The position numbers were made by a program, and so were the translations under genes. From positions 1-32,918 of the forward strand of contig NZ_JAUWAV010000044.1 in NCBI RefSeq assembly GCF_030605225.1: DNA of 32,918 nucleotides, in the 5' to 3' direction. The notes below the pieces were generated by a model, which was not told the DNA's origin, made no database searches, and saw nothing but the letters and a program-made list of their open reading frames with translations. This document shows, piece after piece, positions 1 to 6,863 of this stretch (its first letter is position 1; each line of letters starts with the position of its first letter). This DNA comes from Geoalkalibacter sp. (lineage in GTDB: Bacteria > Desulfobacterota > Desulfuromonadia > Desulfuromonadales > Geoalkalibacteraceae).

Positions 1-76
1 GGCTCAGGGCCTCGTTCTTGTACTGCTGCGAGTGGCGCTTGCGGGTTGCTTTCTCTGCGTTTGTCTGCTTGATCAT
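1..76 (-). CDS. IS3-family transposase OrfA, N-terminal fragment (runs off window)
   Basis: From an ATG at 76 on the minus strand, 25 codons are readable before the window edge. They begin MIKQTNAEKATRKRHS and continue QQYKNEALS. The basic start followed by RKRHS and a (Q/E)(F/Y)K-EAL segment is the typical beginning of the helix-turn-helix OrfA of IS3-family transposases. A purine-rich ribosome-binding site (AGAGGTGA) lies just upstream of the ATG. In intact elements OrfA is joined to the DDE-containing OrfB by programmed frameshifting; neither the rest of OrfA nor OrfB can be seen here. Confidence 0.65.
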   Translation of the reverse strand, partial: MIKQTNAEKATRKRHSQQYKNEALS

Positions 77-111
77 CGGTCACCTCTGTCGCGGAGTGTA
101 CTCGCTTAACA
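1..111 (-). mobile_element. End of an IS3-family insertion sequence
   Basis: The start of a transposase OrfA reads on the minus strand from position 76 toward the window edge. About 35 bp of leader lies between that start and a candidate element tip TGTTAAGCGAG (minus strand, ending near position 111). IS3-family elements usually begin with TG and place orfA close to the left inverted repeat, which fits. Beyond this point the plus strand changes directly into the body of a TAXI binding-protein gene. The exact boundary is inferred and could lie anywhere from about 105 to 126, because the other end and the target duplication are outside the window. Confidence 0.6.
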
Positions 112-807
112 GGGTGTCTGTCGATGCTGGGCAGGTTCAAGAATGTCATGGCCATGGCGTATCTGTACGGCGCCCCCGCCCATCTGGTCGTGTTGGCCGA
201 CAGCGGCATCACCAAGGTTGAAGACCTCGCCGGCAAGCGCGTCGCCGTCGGTCCGGCCGGTTCCGGCGCCGCGGCCTCGGCGCAGCGCTACTTCACCGGC
301 ATCGGCATGTGGGACAAGATTCGCGTGGAATACATCGGCTACAGCCAGGCCGCCGCGGCCATGGGCGACAAACTGCTCGACGCCATGTGGGTGTTTGCCG
401 GCTTCCCCAACTCCTCGGTCATTCAGGCCGCGGCCAGCAACAAGATCAGCATTCTCAGCCTGAACGAAGCCGGCGACAACAGCCAGTTCTTCCAGGAAAA
501 TCCCTATTACGCCAAGGTCGTGATTCCCGCCGGAACCTACAGCGGCGTCGACTATGACGTGCAGACCTTCCAGGATTCCACCATCTGGGTGGCCGGCAAG
601 CATGTCAAGGACGACATCGTGGAAGCCTCCCTCAAGGAAATTTTTTCCGACGACGGTCTGGCCTTCATGGTGAGCATCACCTCGACCGCCAAATCCATGT
701 CCGTCGAAGACGGCCTGATGGGCATCGTCACCCCGCTGCACAAGGGGGCCATCAGTTTCTGGACCGCGAAAGGCAAGACGTTCACCGACGCCCAGACGGG
801 CAAGTAA
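112..807 (+). pseudogene. TAXI-family TRAP solute-binding protein, 5'-truncated by the IS element
   Basis: The reading frame to the stop at 807 gives about 225 residues that align along their whole length with the intact TAXI protein at 3844-4764, roughly half identical by eye. Shared blocks include GIT-V--LAGKRVA-G, GSG-AA-AQR, WVFAG-PN, GTY-G-DY and TFQD---WVAG. The fragment starts at the equivalent of residue about 103 of that protein, so the signal peptide and the first lobe are missing. In-frame ATGs (124, 148) exist but would give a cytoplasmic half-protein. In an intact gene this product would be the periplasmic ligand receptor for the permease encoded just downstream. The loss coincides with the IS end at about 111, so insertion is the likely cause. 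A chimeric assembly joint is the alternative. Confidence 0.75.
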
Positions 808-843
808 CTCATCATTCTCTGAAATTATCGTCAGCAATTCTCA

Positions 844-870
844 AGAAGCGGGGCTCCTAGCCCCGCTTCT
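844..870 (+). other. Perfect 12-bp stem-loop between binding-protein and permease genes
   Basis: AGAAGCGGGGCT (844-855), loop CCT, AGCCCCGCTTCT (859-870) pair without a mismatch. No run of T follows, so it is not a classical intrinsic terminator. Its place between a binding-protein gene and its permease gene suggests an mRNA-stabilising or attenuating hairpin of the kind that raises receptor over permease expression. That role is inferred. Confidence 0.55.
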
Positions 871-918
871 CATCTATGACCCGGCCCCCCCGCACCGGCT
901 TTTACGGAGCCCTCCTTT

Positions 919-3372
919 ATGTCCGATGAGTTGAAAGACCTGCAGGAACTCGATCCCAAGGAAAAGCAGAAGCTCAAGGAGCTGATGGAAAAGGATGCCA
1001 AATCCTACCGCACTCCGGAGGGTGCCTGGAAATGGATTGTCGCCCTGCTCGGCGCCGCCCTGGTGCTGTTTTATTTCTATGCCGCGGGCATCGCTGCGGT
1101 AGGCACCCAGTATCATCTCGGGGTCTATGTATTTATTACCTACATTCTGGTTTTTCTGCTCTATCCGGCAGGCAACACCCGTACCCGCATCGCCCTGTGT
1201 CTGCTGATGGGCCTGCTGCTTTCGGGAACTGCCTCCATCTGGTGGTTTTTTGACGACGCGGCGGCGTTTCGCGACCGTTTCATGGCGATGTTCGACGCCT
1301 TGCGCGACGATGGACTGGGCGCGGCCCTGGGCCGGGCGGCCGGCCTTTGGCCCCTGTGGATGGCGACCACGCTGATCGGCGGCCTGCTCTATGTCGTGGA
1401 TACCCTGATGATGCGGCGCTGGGAGAAAAATCCCACCCTCACCGACATCCTTTTTGCCGGAGCGGCGGGCGGCGTGGTTTTTTACTGGCTCAAGGAATTC
1501 GAGGCCCTTAATTACCGCGCGGGCGCGGAAACCGAACTCGACGCCCTCATCAGCATCGTCGGCATCCTGCTGTCCCTGGAGGTCTGCCGCCGCGTGCTGG
1601 GCTGGTCCATGACCCTGATCGGCGTGGGCATGATCGCTTTTGCCTACTACGGCCCCTATCTGCCCGAACTGCTCGCCCATCGCGGTTTCAGCTTCGAGCG
1701 CATTTCCACGGCCATGTTCCTGACCACCAACGGGGTGTTCGGCGTCATGGCCAACGTGCTCGCCACCTACGTCATCCTGTTCATCTTCTTTGGCGCCTTT
1801 CTGCACAAATCGGGCGCGGGGCGCTTCTTCATCGATCTGCCCCTGGCGCTGGCGGGGCGCTCCACGGGCGGTCCGGCCAAGGTGGCGGTCATGGCCTCGG
1901 CCCTGTTCGGCTCGGTGTCGGGCAGCGCCATCGCCAACACCGTCTCCACGGGCGCCTTCACCATCCCCCTGATGAAGCGCGCGGGCTTTCGCCCCCATGT
2001 GGCCGGCGCCATCGAGCCGGCAGCCAGCATCGGCGGCATGTTTCTGCCGCCCATCATGGGCGCGGGCGGCTTTCTCATGGCTGAGCTGACCGGCCTGCCC
2101 TATTCCTACATCATGATGATTTCGGTGGGCCCCGCGCTGCTCTATTTCTTCGCCGTGTTCTGCATGATTCATTTCGAGGCGAAGAAGCTGGGCATCGTCG
2201 GCATTCAGGACGAGGAATTCCCCCACTGGAAAACCGTGCTGAAAAACGGCTGGTTCTATTCCCTGCCGCTGATCATCATCACCGTGCTCATGATCATGGG
2301 CCGTTCACCCGGCTTTGCCGCTTTCTGGGCCACGCTCTCGTGCATCGCCATCAGCTGGGTGCACAAGGACACGCGCATGGGCATCCGGGAAATCTGGGAC
2401 GCCATCCAGAGCGGCGCGCGCAACACCCTGATCATCGGCGCCACCGTCGGGGTGATCGGCATCATCGTCGGCATCATCTCCCTGACCGGCATGGGCCTGA
2501 AGTTCTCAGACATCATTATTTCCATGGCCGGCGACAGCCTGCTGCTGGCCATCATCCTCATCGCCCTGGCGTCCTTGGTGCTGGGCATGGGCGTGCCGGT
2601 CACCGCCGCCTATCTGATCGTCGCGGTGCTTGCCGTTCCTGCCCTAGGCGAATTCGGCGTGGCGGCCATCGTCGCCCATCAGATCGTCTACTGGCTAAGC
2701 CAGGATTCCAACATCACCCCACCGGTGTGCGTCGCCGCCTACGCGGGTGCGGCGATTGCCGGTTCGGACCCCTGGAAAACCGGCTGGACCTCCTTCAAGT
2801 TCGCCAAGCTGCTCTACGTCATGCCGCTGCTCTTCGCCTTCACCCCCTCGATTCTCTTCCAGGGCAAGGTGGTGGAATCCAAGATGCCGGACATCGAAAG
2901 CGGCGCGCCCTTCGCCACGGTGCTCAGGGTCAATGTCACCCCGGGCCAGGATTTCGTCGAGGGAGATGTGCTGGCCGTGGTGCAGATCGGCGATCAGACC
3001 GAGGAGATCAAGGCGAACAAGGATGCCAAGGTGTTGCAGGTGCGCACCAACCCCGGCGCCCTCATCAGCCCCGGCGACACCATCGTGCGCGCCGAAATCG
3101 TCGCCACGCCCATGCGCGTGTTCATGTCCTTTTTCTCCGCGATTCTGGGAACCATCGCCTTCTCCGGCCTGACCATGTTCTACTGGATCCGGCGAACCTC
3201 GGTCATCGAGTGGCTGCTTTTGGCCCCTGCGACGTTGCTGCTCTACTGGCCGACCCTGCTTACTGATGCCGTCGGCCTGGCCCTGGTCGCCCTGGTGTGG
3301 TTCATGCAAAAAACCAAGAACAATCGTGATCTCAAAACAGCGGTGACCGCGGGGGGAGGCAAATCGCAATGA
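919..3372 (+). CDS. TRAP transporter fused permease (4TM/12TM, TAXI type) with lipoyl-like C-terminal insert
   Basis: This 817-residue membrane protein fuses the small (DctQ-like) and large (DctM-like) TRAP subunits, the usual architecture for TAXI-type transporters, which use ion gradients to import organic solutes. A charged cytoplasmic start (residues 1-33) is followed by many hydrophobic segments. The DctM core contains GS-SGSA-ANT (about 333-345), EPAAS-GG-F-PPIMGAGGF (about 356-378) and the region around MGVPVTAAYL and ITPPVC. Unusually, residues about 654-730 are hydrophilic and read like a lipoyl/biotinyl-type beta-sandwich (V-PG--F-EGD-LA-VQIGD, then NPGALISPGDTIVRAEI). Gln693 stands where lipoyl domains have the modified lysine. 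About three more membrane segments follow. The ATG at 919 has GGAG upstream. The stop overlaps the next gene's ATG by 4 bp. The substrate cannot be told. Confidence 0.9.
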   Translation: MSDELKDLQELDPKEKQKLKELMEKDAKSYRTPEGAWKWIVALLGAALVLFYFYAAGIAAVGTQYHLGVYVFITYILVFLLYPAGNTRTRIALCLLMGLLLSGTASIWWFFDDAAAFRDRFMAMFDALRDDGLGAALGRAAGLWPLWMATTLIGGLLYVVDTLMMRRWEKNPTLTDILFAGAAGGVVFYWLKEFEALNYRAGAETELDALISIVGILLSLEVCRRVLGWSMTLIGVGMIAFAYYGPYLPELLAHRGFSFERISTAMFLTTNGVFGVMANVLATYVILFIFFGAFLHKSGAGRFFIDLPLALAGRSTGGPAKVAVMASALFGSVSGSAIANTVSTGAFTIPLMKRAGFRPHVAGAIEPAASIGGMFLPPIMGAGGFLMAELTGLPYSYIMMISVGPALLYFFAVFCMIHFEAKKLGIVGIQDEEFPHWKTVLKNGWFYSLPLIIITVLMIMGRSPGFAAFWATLSCIAISWVHKDTRMGIREIWDAIQSGARNTLIIGATVGVIGIIVGIISLTGMGLKFSDIIISMAGDSLLLAIILIALASLVLGMGVPVTAAYLIVAVLAVPALGEFGVAAIVAHQIVYWLSQDSNITPPVCVAAYAGAAIAGSDPWKTGWTSFKFAKLLYVMPLLFAFTPSILFQGKVVESKMPDIESGAPFATVLRVNVTPGQDFVEGDVLAVVQIGDQTEEIKANKDAKVLQVRTNPGALISPGDTIVRAEIVATPMRVFMSFFSAILGTIAFSGLTMFYWIRRTSVIEWLLLAPATLLLYWPTLLTDAVGLALVALVWFMQKTKNNRDLKTAVTAGGGKSQ

Positions 3373-3815
3373 AAAGCATTCGCAAGATTCTCTACGCCAC
3401 GGATTTTTCCGAAAGCTCCGAACCGGCGTGCGCTTACGCCCTGACCCTGGCCAAACTGGCCGGGGCGAGCATTCATGTGCTGCACGTCATCGGCGAACTC
3501 GCCGACAACCGCCGCAGCCGCATCCCACCCGAGGCCTTCGAGTTGTTCGAGAAGGAACTCGAGGTTCACGTGGTCAAGGAGATGGAGGAATTCTGCCGCC
3601 GACAACTGGGCGACCAGGTTCCTTATACGACGGAAATCGCCATCGGCACTCCCTTCCAGATCATTCTGGATCGCACGGCCAAAACGGGCAGCGACATGAT
3701 CGTGATGGGCACCCACGGCCGAACCGGCATCGAGCACATCCTGATCGGCAGCACCGCCGAGCGGGTCATGCGCCGCTCACCGGTCCCGGTTCTGACGGTT
3801 CGCAGCACAACCTGA
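3369..3815 (+). CDS. Universal stress protein, UspA family, ATP-binding type
   Basis: A single Usp domain of 148 residues, the family's normal length. It has the early strand with Asp12 (KILYATDFSESS) and the ATP-binding signature G-2x-G-9x-G-S at Gly114, Gly117, Gly127 and Ser128, so it probably binds ATP. Its ATG overlaps the permease stop (ATGA), implying translational coupling. Usp proteins encoded with TRAP transporters are known: TeaD in the ectoine transporter operon TeaABCD of Halomonas regulates uptake in an ATP-dependent way. A similar regulatory role is inferred from position here and is not shown by the sequence. Confidence 0.93.
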   Translation: MKSIRKILYATDFSESSEPACAYALTLAKLAGASIHVLHVIGELADNRRSRIPPEAFELFEKELEVHVVKEMEEFCRRQLGDQVPYTTEIAIGTPFQIILDRTAKTGSDMIVMGTHGRTGIEHILIGSTAERVMRRSPVPVLTVRSTT

Positions 3816-3843
3816 ACAACACCACCCGCAAGGAGTTCTCCGC

Positions 3844-4764
3844 ATGAAACACCTGTCCGTTCTGCTGCTGGCGCTGGCCCTGATTTTGCCCGCGAGTCAG
3901 CCGGCCTGCGCCGAGAAAGTTCGCCTGCGCTTTGTCGGCGGGCCTCCCGGCGGCAGCTTCGAAGGCGCGGCGCGGGCCTTGACGCAGCGTCTCAAGGAAG
4001 AACTCGGCGCCGATGTGTCCCTCGCCATCTCGGGCGGTTCCGTGGAAAACTTGCGGCGCATCCACAAGGGCGAGGCCGATTTCGGCATCGTCTATGCCGC
4101 GGATCTCTTTCTCGCCCGCTCCGGGCAACTGCCCTACGATCCGCGCTCCTATGACAGGATTCTCGCCCTGGCGCCCCTTTATCCGGCGCCCGCGCAACTC
4201 ATGGTGCGCGCCGACGGCGGCATCACCCGCGTCGGACAACTCGCCGGAAAGCGCGTGGCGATCGGCACCATCGGCTCGGGCACCGCGGCAACCGCCCAGC
4301 GCTTTTTCACCAGCATCGATCTCTGGGATTTGATCCGCCCTGATTTTACCGGTTATCAGGAGGCGATTTCCGCCCTAGGCCATGGCTACATCGATGCCAT
4401 CTGGGTTTTCGCCGGCCTGCCCAACCAGACGGTTGTCCAGGCCGCGGGCAGCTACCCCGTGCGCCTGCTCGATCTGAGCGAGGACGCCGAGAAAAAAGGA
4501 TTCTTCACCCAGTACCCCTTCTTTTCCAAAACGTCGATTGCTCCAGGCACCTATCCAGGCATCGATTATCCGGTGAATACCTTTCAGGATATCGCGGTCT
4601 GGGTGGCCGGCAGCCATGTCGCCGCGGACACCGTGCGCAAGGCCATGGCCGCGGCCGCGCGGAGCCAAGGCCAGAGTCCGGCGCTGATCGGCGACCATGC
4701 AGGGATTCTCACCCCTCTGCATCCCGGCGCTGAGCTCTACTGGCAGGATATGGGCAAGCGCTGA
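3844..4764 (+). CDS. TAXI-family TRAP transporter solute-binding protein (intact)
   Basis: A 306-residue periplasmic receptor of the TAXI class. It begins with a clear signal peptide (MKHLSVLLLALALILP, cleavage probably near PACA|EK at residues 21-24). The mature start RLRFVGGPPGGSFEGAARAL is the TAXI opening in which the glycine-rich loop contacts ligand. Later blocks LAGKRVAIGTIGSGTAA, WVFAGLPN and FQDIAVWVAG match the truncated paralogue at 112-807. AAGGAG lies upstream of the ATG, 28 bp after the usp stop, so it is the last gene of the TRAP operon. With the upstream paralogue broken, this is the only receptor visible for the permease. It may have the same ligand or a different one; about half identity does not settle this. 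Confidence 0.93.
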   Translation: MKHLSVLLLALALILPASQPACAEKVRLRFVGGPPGGSFEGAARALTQRLKEELGADVSLAISGGSVENLRRIHKGEADFGIVYAADLFLARSGQLPYDPRSYDRILALAPLYPAPAQLMVRADGGITRVGQLAGKRVAIGTIGSGTAATAQRFFTSIDLWDLIRPDFTGYQEAISALGHGYIDAIWVFAGLPNQTVVQAAGSYPVRLLDLSEDAEKKGFFTQYPFFSKTSIAPGTYPGIDYPVNTFQDIAVWVAGSHVAADTVRKAMAAAARSQGQSPALIGDHAGILTPLHPGAELYWQDMGKR

Positions 4765-4787
4765 GCTCCCTTGGAACATTCCGGCAC

Positions 4788-4831
4788 CAAACAAAAAAGG
4801 CGCCCCCTTGCGGGACGCCTTTTTTTGTTTG
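4788..4831. terminator. Bidirectional intrinsic terminator
   Basis: An A-rich arm ending in AAAAAAGGCG pairs with CGCCTTTTTTT across an inner CCC/GGG stem, and the outer CAAAC/GTTTG pairs as well. The hairpin has a T-run after it on both strands. It sits between convergent genes, the TRAP operon (+) and the cytochrome c7 gene (-), so it probably ends both. Confidence 0.9.
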
Positions 4832-4851
4832 CCCAAATTTCTCGGCGAAAC

Positions 4852-5124
4852 TTACTTCTTGTGGCACTCGTTGCACTTGGCGGGGCCGTTCATTTCCTTG
4901 TGGCAGCCGGTGCAGGTCTGATGCGCCCAGTCCTTGGTCACATCGATGGGGCCGGGGGTGCCTTCGTGGCACTTGGCGCAATCGCCGAGCTTTTCGGCAT
5001 GGGCCTTGTGGTTGAAGGTCACGTTGCCGTTTTTCGCCTCGTAGGTGTACACATCGGCGGCGAACGCGTAGACAGCACCGGCAAAGAAAGCGGCGACGGC
5101 AAGAACAGCGGCAAAACGTTTCAT
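4852..5124 (-). CDS. Periplasmic triheme cytochrome c7 (PpcA-like)
   Basis: A 90-residue protein with a signal peptide of about 22 residues (MKRFAAVLAVAAFFAGAVYA) and a mature part of about 68 residues. Three CxxCH heme sites are visible: CAKCH, CTGCH and a C-terminal CNECH followed by KK. Additional histidines (FNHKAH, DWAH) fit bis-His ligation. The KNGNVTFNHKAH start and CNECHKK end closely resemble PpcA-family cytochromes of Geobacter and Desulfuromonas, which carry electrons across the periplasm during metal or electrode respiration. The ATG at 5124 was chosen over an upstream in-frame start because a strong AAGGAGGA site precedes it and the signal peptide begins there. Close homology to PpcA is a memory-based match; function is inferred from family. 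Confidence 0.93.
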   Translation of the reverse strand: MKRFAAVLAVAAFFAGAVYAFAADVYTYEAKNGNVTFNHKAHAEKLGDCAKCHEGTPGPIDVTKDWAHQTCTGCHKEMNGPAKCNECHKK

Positions 5125-5193
5125 CTCGATCTTCCTCCTTGTTGATTGTCCCTGATGGGTTCTCCGGGCGCCATGCCCAAACTCTTGAGGCAG

Positions 5194-5221
5194 ACTATAC
5201 TCAAGATTTTTTACGTAAACA
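5194..5221 (-). promoter_or_regulatory. Possible promoter of the cytochrome c7 gene
   Basis: On the minus strand TGTTTA (5216-5221) and TATAGT (5194-5199) are 16 bp apart, about 70 bp upstream of the cytochrome start. The palindrome TTTACGTAAA (5210-5219) overlaps the -35 region. The -10 is good and the -35 is poor, so an activator might be involved. Confidence 0.35.
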
Positions 5222-5315
5222 GCAGACATCGCGCCATCCACCGCCCGATGTCGCCCTACATGCAAATAATTTCAATAACTTACATTCTCTCATGTCGACA
5301 TCTTATTGGAGGAAG

Positions 5316-6434
5316 TCATTTCAGATAACTGTCGATGCCCCGCAAAAAGAGATCGTATTGCGCCTCTAGAACTTCCTTGACGGCAAAGGCGGGGGTTCCG
5401 GTCAGAACATTTCCGCGCCAACCAAGCCATCCCACGCCATCGGCCGCGCCGAGGCTGACGAAGTAGCCGATTTCCCGGTACAGATAGGTTTTCTGCCGCC
5501 TTCCCGCCGCCGACTGGGCGATATTCTCCGCGACCAGGGCGCCCTTGCGCAGGGCCGCCTGGGCGGTCTGGGCGTTGAGACCGCTACCGAGATACCGGGA
5601 ACAGTCGCCGGCGGCGTAAATATTGTTCAGGGGCAACCCATCCTCGAGCACCTGGCCGTAGCGATTGGTTTCCAGAAGGCGAGGCACGGCCTGCACGCCG
5701 GGAAACAGCAGCACCAGATCGCAAGGCAGCACCAGCGGCTCCGTTTCCTCCGCCCCTTGCAGCCGAATGGCGCCGCCCTCCTGCCCAAGATAACGCACGG
5801 CGGGATGATGGCGGATGCCCAACTCCCTGAGGCGCTTGCGCGTGTATCGGTCAAAGGCCGCCGGGTGACCGGAAAGCAGGCGAGGCGAGAGATCGACCAG
5901 ATGCAGATTGACCGGCCAGCCTTCGGCGACTGCCGTCGCGTGTAATTCAAAAAGAAACTGCAAGCCCGTCGCACCGGCGCCCACCACGGTGATTTCGGGG
6001 ACGCGTCCGCTCATCCGGCGACGCATGTCCAGGATTTTCTCTCTGCCCTCGCCCGCCAACAGGTCTTCCCGGGAGAGTGAAGATTCTCCACGAGGCAGTG
6101 GCGGGGTGCGCGTGCCGGTGGCAATGACCAAATAATCAAAAGGCAGTTCGCCTTGCGGCAAGGCCAGAACCTTGGATGACTGCCAGCCCGTCAGCCCCTG
6201 ATCGGACCAAGAGATTTGCGCCTGATGAAAAGCAAAACCGAATTTTTCGGCCAAGGCTTCAAAGGAACAGGTGATCTCGGCGAAAGGGCGACGCAGGGTC
6301 TGGTGCAGGCGCGTCAGCTTGACATGGCTCGTCCGCGCATCCACCAGGCTCAACTTCGCTTCCGGACAGCGGCGCCGCAAAGTCAGCAGACAGGACAACC
6401 CGGCGTAACCGCCGCCGAGTACGACAATCTTCAT
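5316..6434 (-). CDS. NDH-2-like FAD/NAD(P)-dependent oxidoreductase
   Basis: A 372-residue pyridine-nucleotide-disulfide-type flavoprotein. The first Rossmann motif is at the very start (VVLGGGYAGLSCL, residues 4-16) for FAD. The second, VVGAGATGLQF (about 150-160), is for NAD(P)H. ATGTRTPP lies near 105-112, and the late FAD motif NIYAAGDCSRY near 280-290. This pattern fits type II NADH:quinone dehydrogenases and related sulfide:quinone or ferredoxin reductases. The C-terminus lacks an obvious transmembrane helix but has the short hydrophobic stretch common in NDH-2-like proteins. The length is slightly short for NDH-2 (usually about 400-430), so a dedicated quinone reductase is the best guess but not certain. 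No redox-active CxxC is evident. It appears monocistronic. Confidence 0.8.
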   Translation of the reverse strand: MKIVVLGGGYAGLSCLLTLRRRCPEAKLSLVDARTSHVKLTRLHQTLRRPFAEITCSFEALAEKFGFAFHQAQISWSDQGLTGWQSSKVLALPQGELPFDYLVIATGTRTPPLPRGESSLSREDLLAGEGREKILDMRRRMSGRVPEITVVGAGATGLQFLFELHATAVAEGWPVNLHLVDLSPRLLSGHPAAFDRYTRKRLRELGIRHHPAVRYLGQEGGAIRLQGAEETEPLVLPCDLVLLFPGVQAVPRLLETNRYGQVLEDGLPLNNIYAAGDCSRYLGSGLNAQTAQAALRKGALVAENIAQSAAGRRQKTYLYREIGYFVSLGAADGVGWLGWRGNVLTGTPAFAVKEVLEAQYDLFLRGIDSYLK

Positions 6435-6502
6435 GGATCGCCCTCCGCGGGTGTATTTTCAGCCAAAACCCAAGGCTATCAGCATAGCAGCCCCTTAGTT
6501 TC

Positions 6503-6531
6503 TTGCCTGAACCGGCGCCTTTTTTTATAGT
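6503..6531 (+). promoter_or_regulatory. Sigma-70 type promoter for the tautomerase gene
   Basis: TTGCCT (6503-6508) and TATAGT (6526-6531) are separated by exactly 17 bp and lie about 48 bp upstream of the ATG at 6579. It could also transcribe the methyltransferase gene 81 bp further on. Confidence 0.6.
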
Positions 6532-6578
6532 GGTCCGATCCTCGCATCTCGGTTGAACCTTTGAACAAGGAGATTTCC

Positions 6579-6782
6579 ATGCCCTACGTCAACATCAAGA
6601 TTACCCGCGAAGGCGCCACCGCAGAGCAGAAGGCTAAACTCATCGAAGGCGTCACTCACCTGCTGCGCGACACCCTGGGCAAAAACCCCGCCACCACGGT
6701 GGTGGTCATCGACGAAGTCGACACCGACAACTGGGGCATCGGCGGCGAGAGCGTGACCGTGCGCCGCAAGAAGGGTCAGTAA
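6579..6782 (+). CDS. 4-oxalocrotonate tautomerase family protein
   Basis: A 67-residue protein beginning MPYVNIKITREGATAEQKAKL. After removal of the initiator Met, Pro2 becomes the N-terminal catalytic proline (Pro1) of the tautomerase superfamily. This fixes the start at the ATG at 6579, which has AAGGAG upstream, and not at the in-frame TTG at 6561. The size, the beta-alpha-beta pattern, and the late VVVIDEV and NWGIGGESV blocks match 4-OT-like small subunits that assemble as hexamers. The substrate is unknown; no aromatic-degradation genes lie nearby. Confidence 0.9.
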   Translation: MPYVNIKITREGATAEQKAKLIEGVTHLLRDTLGKNPATTVVVIDEVDTDNWGIGGESVTVRRKKGQ

Positions 6783-6863
6783 CGCGTCACCGGCAACGAT
6801 TGACAAGCCCTGGGCGAAGGAGTACCTTGCCCTACCTCGCACCGAGGCCGGGAGAGTTGAGAC

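Noticed and set aside
124-126. ATG at 124 as the true start of a TAXI protein
   Set aside because: No signal peptide or first lobe follows, and the intact paralogue shows about 100 residues are missing. It is an internal Met next to the IS boundary.
18-221. 67-codon open frame at the left end
   Set aside because: It crosses the IS junction out of frame with both the transposase and the binding protein, so it is an artefact.
874-2226. 450-codon minus-strand open frame
   Set aside because: It lies antisense to the TRAP permease, whose membrane segments and motifs are unmistakable. The shadow is Gly/His/Arg-rich.
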